Of a DNA stretch of 59,605 nt, positions 48,301-53,000 are shown in pieces (within the stretch, counting starts at the first letter, position 1; every line of letters begins with the position of its first letter). The stretch is from Acidobacteriaceae bacterium. Lineage in GTDB: Bacteria > Acidobacteriota > Terriglobia > Terriglobales > Acidobacteriaceae. The stretch spans positions 1 to 59,605 of the forward strand of contig PMYL01000051.1 of assembly GCA_003170825.1 (NCBI GenBank), written 5' to 3'. Under the pieces are notes generated by a model that ran no database searches, was not told the origin of the DNA, and saw nothing but the letters and a program-made list of their open reading frames with translations. The position numbers and the translations under genes are program-made.

Positions 48301-48802
48301 CACCTTGTCGGCATGGATATACTTCACGAGCTATCCAGCCAATGTCGGATCAGGCCCATGGCAGTACATTGCCGGTAGTGAGGGCGCCAATCACACCGGC
48401 TTTGGTCTCTTCCTCGCTGGGCCTGTCAGCTCCAGCTACACCGGTGTGCCTCCGGGCGGCATCGATCTCGACATCGGAAGCGGGAGCACAACGTACTCCG
48501 TCTTAACTACGACCCAGATACCGCTCAATCAGTGGGTCTTGGTAACCGCGACTGCGACGGCGAACAATCCGGCGCAGATTTACTACAACGGCGTGCTCCA
48601 GCCCGCAATGACCCCCACGGGCGAGACGGTGTGGAACGGCACGGTTGGGTACACCGGGGCTGCGTTTGCCATCGGGCAATTCCTATCGGCGAATTACGCG
48701 TTCAACGGCCTGATCGACGAGGTTCAGGTCTACAACGCCGCCCTGACCGCCGCCCAGGTTCAGGGAATCTACAACGCGGGCAACACCGGTGTCTGCCCGT
48801 AG
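30302..48802 (+). CDS. Giant multi-domain secreted protein (6166 aa), adhesin-like
   Basis: The signal peptide (MSLTAMFCLLSSAFAVAQ after a basic start) precedes three repeat blocks. Residues about 38-1010 hold nine choice-of-anchor-D (ASH-like) units of about 105 residues, each with an FGNVVVG-TSA-K-VTLTN pattern. Residues about 1010-3355 hold roughly 24 IPT/TIG-like units (SP-GAQG, FG-GITV-S, SPTTATANITI). Residues about 3356-5868 hold roughly 21 SbsA/Big_5 Ig-like units (P-NGA-GV--N, F-KP-DP-TV), interrupted at about 3806-3985 by a carbohydrate-binding-like module. Then come a cysteine domain (about 5868-5930) and a LamG-like domain (VSWWKGDGDATDHMGNNNGT onward). No LPXTG, PEP-CTERM, T9SS or autotransporter end is seen. 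GGAGG precedes the ATG. I infer a cell-surface or matrix protein for attachment or glycan binding. The frame is intact throughout. Confidence 0.9.
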   Translation: MSDRGWNPRRKFQVVTMSLTAMFCLLSSAFAVAQTTVSPTSENFVNVAVNTTSAPKTVTLKNTGAASITINSLSVTAGGPYAIAGSPSTTCANPGALAAGASCTIGLTLHPAALGAQPADTLTISTTASNPTTTMALSGNAVPPTGFTVTSVNFGNVIVGKASAIKTLYLANYQLTPLTINSISLPTGGYALATGTTCPSSGTVAASSQCNIALTLTPTALGAIPAGSLSVATNASNSPNTVALSGTGIGPTTLSPTSVAFGSVVVGQTSAIMKVTLYNNQTVSLTISSLAVSAGTPYAIDPSSTCLTPTVLPGASCTVALTVTPAAVGAQPAGTLTISTNASNSPNTAPLSATGIASVVLSPTSISFGNGVVGTTSAAKTVKITNSQTGTLNFTGVVFNGPFVLDTSAVTTCPQAGGTVSGALAAGQSCVIGVDFAPTATGATSGGQITVIDSAPSSPQVAALSGTGVAAVTVSPATLAFGNVVKGTTSAAQNVTLTNNQTAALNLTSFSALAPYAVGPGTTGTHCVVGTPVAAGASCTLSVTFAPTTLGVAAASTLSIADSAGNSPQSVNLTGTGVTAVTLPAALAFGNVVIGQQAEKNVTLVNNQAVSLSITSISGFSGGYSLDATQTTCSTTTALAAGKSCVIGVDLTATTLGAQAAASFSVVDSAASSPQIVNLTATAITPVVLSPTSLSFPTTFVGLTSLPKTVTLTNEQNVALTIASVNITGADPSDFSITSSCPTAPNTLPAGKTCQLNVTFTPIASGTRTATLSVVDNATGSPQTVTLTGPGNAPVTVLPGLLTDYIAPVGTTSAFKTFYVTNAQTATTLHINSIKLGGDFIQSATTCPIGGAGIAPTTTCTISVEFDPSIGGVRDGQLQVYDDALTSPQVSNLSGIGTNPLTISPTGLAFTSQTVGTVSPAKTITLTNHETESETFSLTPAGDYTATTSCATGVIAANSTCLIYVIFTPSSILPSPTRTGTVTVTDSAPGGSAIVASLTGSAIAINPLGAVVMVSPGAGAAGTSVPVVITGNGWTHFSASSGISFTDTNNSTYASDITVTSQTLVSPNQINATLLLASPATAIYGARNILVHTKLPSAVWESATLGSAFVIEDPNNAYSITSVTPATGAQGQTLNVALTAVGTSFQSGVTYANFGNGITINSLTINSTTSATANITISNTTPIGYRTITLVTGSEFAVSVLSPQGNPIFQITPNNATLLTVSPDSEAQGWSGQVTLTASGTHFLQNATQLSIGGVLVGDVTVTSPTTATGQLAVPAGAPLGLENATVSTGGEIATLNNAFTITGATPALLSVAPSSGKQGQANLNVVITGNAYTTFTTGALSADFTGEITVNSVTPTSPSSATANISIHTDANVGSITANLISGTTNFPFTFTVTQSSASIVSVVPNSAPQGGQVTLTVTAVNTNWVQGTTTASFYPAGVPTPSVDEVTITSPTTAQLAVAVPTTSPVGNYGFYMATGGQVVSASIGVYANTPTLTMSPANGLLPTAPAANSFTVNFTGQFTTWGPTTLPVIAGEGVTLSNFTILSPVSASATLTIIAGTNGTPTATGSRLVTLTTGGQIVTTNFNVTSTPVGIISINPDHTPPNTTISVEIVGLNTHFTAGTTQVLFGPQITVNSVTVNSPTDLIANISTSYMLSGVLTPSPSGYQSIYVNTGAEQVMGGFLVDYPATPSLLSVIPSSGAQGATLNDVVITGSLTNWVEGTTEAILGAGITVSNLTITSPTTATATIAISATAPVGGNTVVMYTGSQIVSGSGFSVTPNAAYIQSVEPNFTCPAAYANNIAGFNCTPGSAPTGVPVVGQLQTVTLNIIGVGTHWLQGETAVSFGPGVVSDVLAVSSPTTAQVQITVLSSAPVGFATLTTSTDGEVVSLQQAIDIEEGSPILLAISPGGAQQGTTLTLQVLGRFTHFNSLTTSAAFNQDITVNSINVIDSENLTANITVSPLAYVDYSSPCGHVLTITSGSEQVFTDPPTLNNFCVAQGAEEITLVNPAQGVQGSTESITITGSATDFVNGESLVSFGDGGISTGTIVVNSPTSLTVPVAISTSSTVGFHTVTVTTLGQVATQQYAFTVSPGVATLNEAIPNQAEQGAPLSGNPPLVIRLIGQYSHFSTLSTATFGAGITVQSYAYVSPTEVDATISIDPLSYTGGRLVTVTTPGVACSILADTYNACPGGATTGTGSEIVSANVFTVIPGPAIISNVAPNTGNEGQEVVFNITGSATHWQQNFTQFYIAGGGSDLTINSVVINSATSATVDMSISPTANPGARSIYMVTNGESLTDSGAFVVTGGVPVIAYLSPSSTQNSPTTGTTGLLVDIYGIYTNWATGSTTVNFGPGITVESFQVDNATHVEAVINIAANAQDGYRTVVVQTGTQGLTGNFLVQAPAPPPTPYIWYLSPGSGLPGQTFTITFNGAYTQWDPGTTVLEGFNGSITVNTFQVTSPTTARANITISPTAVASVSDLTLTTGSEVDNAQFSVVVAVPTLSIVDPGSGIQGATNLTVNILGQYTTFDSTTTFQFGGPNSLITTVGSPTILGPTIATQVINIGQLAPLGGSGVVATTPDVTGSAQVVGGAGFSVTPSLALISAITPNTAAQGTTPTVEVTGQNTHWNGSTTFQFGAGIVVTSTQVNSNTDATLTLAIPALASEGPTGASAHTGGEDANITNGFVVTAGTPYLLSTGPGSVPQQGSVVFTILSQATTWSAATPPVVSYGPGITLTNVNVTGPTSLTVHGYVLPTTYVGYYNLTVSTGTQTLGINNAVYVSPGPAVLNSVSPNIGGQGVNLPAVQITGTNTHWVQGTTLLSFPGVLINSFTVTSPTLITANITVNTSAPAGQVSVTATTLGEVATGINVFTIGQTQPELLAVVPNSGPQGLTSSPVNLTGAFTNFIAGVSTANFGTGITVNSVTVTSPTTLQANITVQPTTTLGYRNVFVTTGTGVVSLSNAFNVTVGPAAIVEALSPASGAQGQSYSSIVIVGSQTHWLQGTTTASFGGGIQVTGVTINGLLSATVAISIPASTPLGAYNVSLTTGGEVATGLGGFTVTTGSPVLSVVNPPTGHQGDAPFDVNLTGLFTHFNTAAGCAPNCSVASFGAGITVGSTTASDATHAVAHNVTIAQGATIGSRNVTVTTGAAETASITGGFSVLAGVPAIISATPNFAQAGTTTSVVITGQFTTFQAGFSTVSFGSGVATNFISGVTTTQLTANITVAANATVGTRDITVTTNGTPLTLSGAFNVTAGTPVITMISPNIGNPGQTGLTVTITGQYTNWTAASTVTIGTAADGITVVGAAGPGLPGPVVTATATSVTVNVNIASGAPVGPADVTVSATPAVPGGFTVQAVVIPPPSILSISPGMNTGGVPINSNFYVVFSQPMNIATFTNSNMSLQLTSNQGQGWIQVPITINVDATGRVLTITPNSPLAVNSQYYLYLSSGITDATAAHNSINSYGQYFNTVFSANTTPATVVAFNPPALSTVGTNVPIQLEFSTDMEQGTASGMTVSTGGNPVAGTFSWNSYPYGSPYWGPGNILYFTPTTPLAANTAYTVSWGAPLADTAGNAVTPGSFTFNTGSGADTTTNYPGSDIANGLTNVGTNVAPMMMFSKPVNPININSSTLLLYNSDSGKYINGTVTVAPNGLSATFTPAVPLLPDTYYRLYQAGGYYDADGNSQNSTGAYLNGINTYFTTGAGSDLTAPDVASISPANGVSGVPLNAQVIVHFNSPIDPAIVSNVITVTPSGGSAINGTATLASDLVTMFFVPTTTLAPSTTFTVAVSGYQDVIGNVGTTRSYTFTTATSIAPINVSTGFNASGQRISTNNTADANWSVYPLASEPSESTFAPPATGTPQALLTVGPGDAGWYSGWTANGPNSDWVNINPNSTTGNTYGLYYTTFNISGPSVPTNLCLVGSMGIDDNGLLAINGTAIMGNISSIYSLTPLNIPISSYLVTGANTLALGWGSTDNSDEAFRLQAVIETCGASLTGGLSLVSATPAYGASGVATNTTITLNFNNPLDPATVNSTTLPILVGYNSNQEIAGNYVVTGNQVVFTPDSPLPVNQTFYVGVYNGPYDLAGDNADTNGLNNYNWITYFNTNGSTATPASTPFTVTAYTPASGATNVGLRTPVTATFNRSLNLNTVNGNDFALFNGDSQSPWCSGGSYSHSQDDTTIEFNCGALPSSANLTAIFGSGLRDWNGDALTPSFTNQFTTTYYDWNTHGSVITTRPGNGAGGVNANLPIVLYFNLPLNTAGANSGIEVAQNNVAMPGTVSLLDNGYTLEFTPSVPWTQGALIQWWTTGSLTDVYYNATVNTTSGYFYVAGSTASLAPTVQVVSPLSATTSIAPNSFFDIQFNTSIDPTTVNTNNIYLIDETTSLHVAATYTEPQPNVVRIVPTSDLVHNGILYVNSGLKSSTSVPAASYGQWYYPTGSDDTTLPVVTSAVPYNGATGVGVNVTPGVIFNKSIDPVSVNSNTFQMLNGATPLAGSYWFNSNDTRVEFVPNAPLPANTTLAMSLNGVLDEVGHPATFSSSFQTGATPDTTAPTVVTTSIPNNGSVPTNASITIQFSTSMDATTFSTGSSGDIYIYDSLLGIRVPATLSWNASQTVAYLLPSSSLAAGRLYYLYVNTGTDLAGNQVNGYFAEFYAEYASASTAPTVINFNPLGGATGVGTNVIIEAQFSNAIDPNTLTGVTLSSGGGPVTATPVLSAGNTVLQLVPQAQLAANTNYTMTIAGVKDPAGNTVATITNSFTTGPAYDITPPVVVSIDPSNYATVGTNVTPKILFNKPLNPIGVTTSYFQLVLNDTGQVIPITVSLSANGLEVTFTPLIPLLANTEYRYSNVNGGGSVDEDGNLDNLPWYYFYTGSGAVSTGPTVTVSPLNGALGIPLNAEVIVNVSAPIDPTSVTQNSIKLLNGVTPVAGTVSVVNSQELSFAPTSALSAGILYTVKVSGFTDANGNTVVSSATTFTTAGTASTGGLTLTGTNISWGATGISTTSQIVLQFSQILDPATVNGSTLEVMNGWNSNNGLAGTLAVNGNQVTFTPTNPYPANAYIYVGSCNGPTDILGDVMTGCWNNILYFKVGSGGTTPTSLTVLSVSPASGATNVGRDQPVSVTFSNPINSGTTGGYNTQLYAGQDLQTNGSVTMSADGRTMTFNVGALYNGTTYTIAIPAGGVTDEWGNSLSAPFTSSFTTVADPATCCGGVQSTNPSNNASGVPTNNLLTLYMNRQVNPSTVAGNLTVTVNGQVYAGTTQATAGGWEIQFTPTVAFPNSATVQWFLSGNVQDVYGNYLYGNSGYFYTAAVVNTATTSPSIIAVSPRCCGSTNVATNANVDIEYNLPIDATTLNTTDVFINSGPATPYTVGLAPGTNNVVRITPSTPWTASTWYGFCANASVKGTNGVAATYSCWTTYFTIGTTTDTTPGTVTVGPPNGAINVGTNAYIRLQFSKPVDVTTINATNVAITTGGNPIPGTWSYNLSGNDVIGANFSPVNPLPPSSTIQVSINGLLDYAGNLFNEPTTTFTTAATPDYTTPTVTLDFGYWQSGVATNASFSCRYSEAMDPSSVNAGNTYIYSYVTNASIPVNYTWSTDFMSVTMTPVTPLFADAQYIYYCNGAIDLTGNGENNGSAGFYTGNGPLSQGPTLLYANPPNGMTNVPVDTNQGPWYGSSLGLLFNEPFASDSLGNITLTPNGGSAIPIGVYAEFGNTIAWVQLPWALAPNTQYTYNVTGVTDLSGNAITPVASTFTTGAGYDFTAPTVASTVPANGVTTTGVPTSTSITFSEAMDPVLIATFNIYLQTHNTHTIVPVTLSFSPDFTTVTLTPTAPLAESTIYDLVIYGNNWWPYDIAGNSLNVTGYVTYNNGYVFSEFTTGTTAAVNGACGTANGQTFSVPPTANLCSAGTASAVNNAGGASGFTWSCGGQYGGTTASCSATVTPASACYAQPTGLVSWWKGDGDATDHMGNNNGTLENGASFALGEVNDAFSFNGSNQYVLIGQPVPADLQIQNNFTLSAWIYFTSYPANVGSGPWQYIAGSEGANHTGFGLFLAGPVSSSYTGVPPGGIDLDIGSGSTTYSVLTTTQIPLNQWVLVTATATANNPAQIYYNGVLQPAMTPTGETVWNGTVGYTGAAFAIGQFLSANYAFNGLIDEVQVYNAALTAAQVQGIYNAGNTGVCP

Positions 48803-48826
48803 CGCGTAACCAGCTTCATGAACACT

Positions 48827-48858
48827 GCGGGGACCGCCCAGGCGGTCCCCGCTTTTTT
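48827..48858 (+). terminator. Rho-independent terminator of the giant gene
   Basis: A perfect 12-bp inverted repeat, GCGGGGACCGCC (48827-48838) and GGCGGTCCCCGC (48841-48852), is followed directly by six T residues. It lies 25 bases behind the giant gene's stop codon. This is a textbook intrinsic terminator. Confidence 0.92.
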
Positions 48859-48894
48859 GCAGCGGCGCGCTTTTCAAGAAGCAGTGGAACTTGA

Positions 48895-49245
48895 GAGCGA
48901 AAGCAGCGTCGCGTCAAACGCCCGTGATGTTGCCGCCGGCCCCCACGCCGGAGTAAAAGGGAACCACTTCGCCGGAGTAAAACAGAGGCACGAAGCCCGG
49001 TTCGTCGGCGATTTCTGGAAGCGCAGCGACCAGTGCTGCGGCAGTGGTGAAGCGCACGCGGTGGCCGCGCTGGCAAGCGGCCAGGCCGAGAGCCAGCGCG
49101 AGATGGGTTTGGTTCCACTGTTGCCCAGCAACAGCACGTTCTCCTTGCGCGACAGGAACTCGCATCGAGCCAGCGCCAGGTTGGCTGACGGGATGGCCAG
49201 GAAGTCGAAGGTGTCTAGGGTCTTGACCACGGGGAACTTCGCCTA
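48895..49245 (-). pseudogene. Decayed istB (IS21-family ATPase) fragment
   Basis: On the minus strand one frame reads TLDTFDFLAIPSANLALARC and ENVLLLGNSGTK, the conserved IstB start with its P-loop, then shifts frame to HLALALGLAACQRGHRVRFT and TAAALVAAL. A shortened and altered version of the Walker B region follows (DEPGFVPLFYSGE in place of DELGFVPL). Frameshifts and an internal deletion make it non-functional. No istA or IS21 terminal repeats are visible around it. It shows past transposon activity in the gap between the convergent giant and glucanase genes. Confidence 0.8.
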
Positions 49246-49992
49246 CCTGTTGCGCTCGGTGCCCCCGGCGCAACAGGTAGCGGGGAAAATCCACCCCCTC
49301 GGCCGCGCAGTTGACTGCGTTTCCTGACGCACAGAAATGCACCGCATTGCACAGAATGTATTACGTGAATCTATAGTGTTTGGAGCACAAAGTTCATCTG
49401 GACGGGATGCGCGACAACGCTTTTGAACGCAGAAAAAGCCACCAAATTTCCGGCCGGCCGGATATCCATCGGGGTAATTCTGAGCAGGCATCATTGCCGG
49501 TCACGAACCGAGAATCTCGCCCCCCATGCGCCAGGGTCCGGTTTTTTGCAAATCACCCTTCGACACAACCGGCGCCTTACACAGGCAAATCGCATCAGGG
49601 TCCGGCCCGGACCAACTGCGCAAAATCAAAGTGCTGGGCGGCCCATGCGCGCAATGCGGAAACTATTATGTGAAGAAGACCCAACGACCAGCATCCAGGT
49701 GGTCCACAAGGCTGGGTATTCAGGGAAACCCTGATCAGCAAACACTGGCTCACACGAGTAACAAGAAACGGAGAATTTTCCGAACCGCGCACGCGACGGT
49801 TGATGGACCTGGACACGCAGCGCAAAAAACGATCTGGCGCGTCCACAAAGCATAACGCATCTTCAACCGGTCCGGAGTGCGGCCCTGAATCAGCCACTGG
49901 ATTTCTCGCTCTTGGTGTCGAAAGTTCGCACTGCCGCGCCGTACGCAGCTTCACGGCTCCGTTCAGGGCCGGATCAATAAAATAGACGAGCC
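49246..49992. other. Gene-poor region with possible decayed zinc-finger gene
   Basis: About 0.75 kb between the istB relic and the glucanase terminator. Short open frames overlap in several phases. On the plus strand at about 49620-49690 one reads GGPCAQCGNYYVKKTQRP, which resembles the Cx2CGxYYVKKT start of small zinc-finger proteins I know from acidobacteria and phage-derived regions. The expected second cysteine pair is not recovered in any frame, so it is at most a fossil. Nothing else is supported. Confidence 0.35.
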
Positions 49993-50031
49993 AAAAAAGC
50001 GAGTCCCCCGTCTTGATGACGGAGGACTCGC
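49993..50031 (-). terminator. Rho-independent terminator of the GH64 gene
   Basis: Read on the minus strand, GCGAGTCC-T-CCGTC pairs with GACGG-G-GGACTCGC around a short loop, with one mismatch, and is followed by six T residues. It lies about 20 bases after the stop codon of the glucanase gene. It faces the giant gene's terminator across the IS relic. Confidence 0.88.
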
Positions 50032-50051
50032 CGTGTTGCCCTTCTTACCTG

Positions 50052-53000
50052 TTACCAGCCGACAGCTACCAGCAAGGTTTCAGGGTTTGCGCAGCCTATG
50101 TCGGCCGAGTATCCGCCCGCATCGTTGTACGGGAACGCATACTGCTGCATATTGATGGCCTGGGCTTCTATCCACTGCGCGTAGTGGTCGTAGGGGTCTG
50201 TCTGATAGAAGCTGGCAGGATTTCCCCACATCCCTTGGTTGGTTAGAGCACCGGCCGCATTAAACTCACGCGTACCCGAGATAGGAGCGGTATGCCGGAA
50301 GATCGCGGCGGAAAGGTCCGGACAGCAACCTAAGCCGGAGCCATTGGACGTTGCTTCCGGGATGGTAATACCGTTGAAGGACCAGATATCAGAGATGTAC
50401 GTGGCGTAGTAATTCTGGTATGCTCCACCAGCATTAAAGCCAGCCCCGCCCGGCTCAATAATCCGATACGGGCCATACAATGTCTCGTCTACCTGGAAGT
50501 CCCCGTTGGCGCCGCTGGGAACCCCCGCGAGATAGCGCTGGAGTGTAACAGACCGGTCTTCCGTAAAGGTCTGTTGATTTTCTCCGATCGCTATATTGGT
50601 TCCGTCGCTGCAAGTCAGATTGAATGCAATCTTGACGTCGAATGCGTCGACGCGCGTTGTGTCCATGTTGATGGAGGTAGGACCAACTGTGAACTCGATA
50701 AAGTCCCAGTAGTCAGTGTTGTCCTCGCTCAGAGTGGGGTCATTCAGGAAGAAGTACATACGTCCCGACGAGTTGGCGCCCATAGCGTAGGTCGGATTCG
50801 CCGCAATCGTACTATTCACTGTGCTTCCGTTGATGGTTGCCGTATAGGTTATCTGATTGTCCGCATACTTCCCGTTCGTCCGGTTCAGGAACTTGATCAT
50901 CAAGGTATCCCCGGCCGGCTTGGTAGGTATATTGCGGGCATCCCAGAAGGGCGCGCCCCCCCAGAGGTTAGGGTTGAGGACAGGCGTTGCCGCGGTGACC
51001 GTTGCGCTCGACGGCGACGTTCCTATCGAGTTGCTGGCCAAGACCTGGTAGTAATACTGAGTCGACGCCGCACAGAGCGCATCCTGGAACCAGTTGCTCT
51101 TTGTGGTGCCAATCTCGTTGCTGGCTGCTGGCGTGAAGGTTGGCGTTGTGCTCCGGTAGATGTAATACGTCGTCACCGCCGTCCCCACACCTGAGTTGGT
51201 CGAGTTCCAGAGCAGATCGATCTCGTTGGCGTTCTCAGCCATCGCGGTCAATCCGGTTAGAGCAGCGGGAGCGGCGGTTGACGGCGCTGTCGGGAGTGTT
51301 GTGGCTGAGACCGGTCCGACTGCAGCCGAAGTTCCTGTCGCGTCTGTGGCCTCGACCATGTAGTAATACGTCGTCGAGGGCGCAACTCCCACTCCCAGAG
51401 CTTGATTGTAGTTGCTGTCCAGGTAGTTGGTGATCCCGACGGTGGTGCCGATCTTATTGGCGGCCGACGGGGTGAATGGAGTGGTTGCACTCCGGAATAC
51501 CAGATAGTTTACCGGGGCAGTATTTGGAACAGAGGTTGTGCTCGCAACCCAGCGCAGATCGGTCTGGAGGGAGGAAGAGCCCACCGCCGTCAGACTGGTT
51601 GGAGGAGCGGGTGCACCGGATCCTGCCGCTTGCGTGGTAGCGGTTGCCTGCGCCGAGGCCGCCGATGTGCCGTCCGCGTCAAGCGCTTCCGTGACGAAGT
51701 AGTAGGTCGTCGAAGCCGCGAGGCCGGTGTTGGAGTAACTCGGACTCGTTAGCCCACTTGCAACCAGGTTGCCCGAGCCCGGAGTGAATCCGCTGGTGGT
51801 GCTCCTGTAGACGCTGTAGGAGCTGATAGTGCAGTTGGCCGGAGGGGTCACCGCCGTCCAGGTCAAGCCGATGACGCTGGAGGAAGATGCCGTCGCCGCC
51901 AGCCCAGTTGGCGCCGAGGGAACCGTGGTGCAACTGGCGCCGCTTTGCGTGGTGGCGGTTGCCTGCGCCGAGGCCGCCGATGTGCCGTCCGCGTCGACTG
52001 CTTCAACCTTGTAGTAGTAGGTTGTCGAAGCCGCGAGGCCGGTGTTAGTGTAGCTGGCGGTGGTCACGCCGCTTGCGATCAGGTTGCCCGAGCCCGGAGT
52101 GAATCCGCTGGTGGTGCTCCTATAGACGCTGTAGGAGCTGATGGTGCAGTTGGCCGGAGGGGTCACCGCCGTCCAGGTCAAGCCGATGACGCTGGAGGAA
52201 GAGGCCGTTGCCGTCAGCCCAGTTGGCGCCGAGGGAACCGTGGTGCAACCAGTGGATGAGCCAAGCACCTCGATGCCATTGAACATGGGTTGATCTTTGG
52301 TGCCGTTGGTGAAGGCGATAACGATCTGCCCGCTGCTGTTGGCTGTTGTGGTGAACTGCTCAACCACAGCCGTGAAGTTCGCTTTGGCCGCCGCGTAGAT
52401 GTCGAAGTTGGTCAGCACCGCTGTTCCGTTGATGGCCACATTAAATACGCGAGCGCCAGCTGCCGAGAAATAAAGCTCGGCAAAGTGCAGGCGCACGGTG
52501 TAACCGGTTCCAGCGGTCAGGCCAGGAATCGTATAAGTCACGGTTCCTTGCCGCGCCGACTGGTAGACTGCCGCGGGGGCCGCGTTGGTAACACCGGCGG
52601 GTATGGTGATTGTGTTGGTGACCGCGTAGGTGGTTCCGCCGGCGCTGAAGTCTTCGTCGGCAACAAAGGGATTGTCGCCGCCGCCCGAGTTGCTTTCCGC
52701 CGGACCGCCGGAGTTGATGGATACGATTGACGTTCCGGATGATGCTGCTTGCGTGGTGGCGGTTGCCTGCGCCGAGGCTGCCGATGTGCCGTACGAGTCA
52801 AGCGCTTCCACGACGAAGTAGTAGGTCGTCGAAGCCGCGAGGCCGGTGTTGGAGTAGCTGGGGCTTGTGAGTCCGCTCGCAACCAGGTTGCCAGTGCCCG
52901 GAGTGAATCCGCTGGTGGTGCTGCGGTAGACGCTGTAGGAGCTGATGGTGCAGTTGGCCGGTGGGGTCACTGCCGTCCAGGTCAAGCCGATGACGCTGGA

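Noticed and set aside
48700..48802. C-terminal anchoring signal (LPXTG, PEP-CTERM, T9SS, autotransporter) on the giant protein
   Set aside because: The protein ends in the LamG-like domain and a short ...NTGVCP tail with none of these signals.
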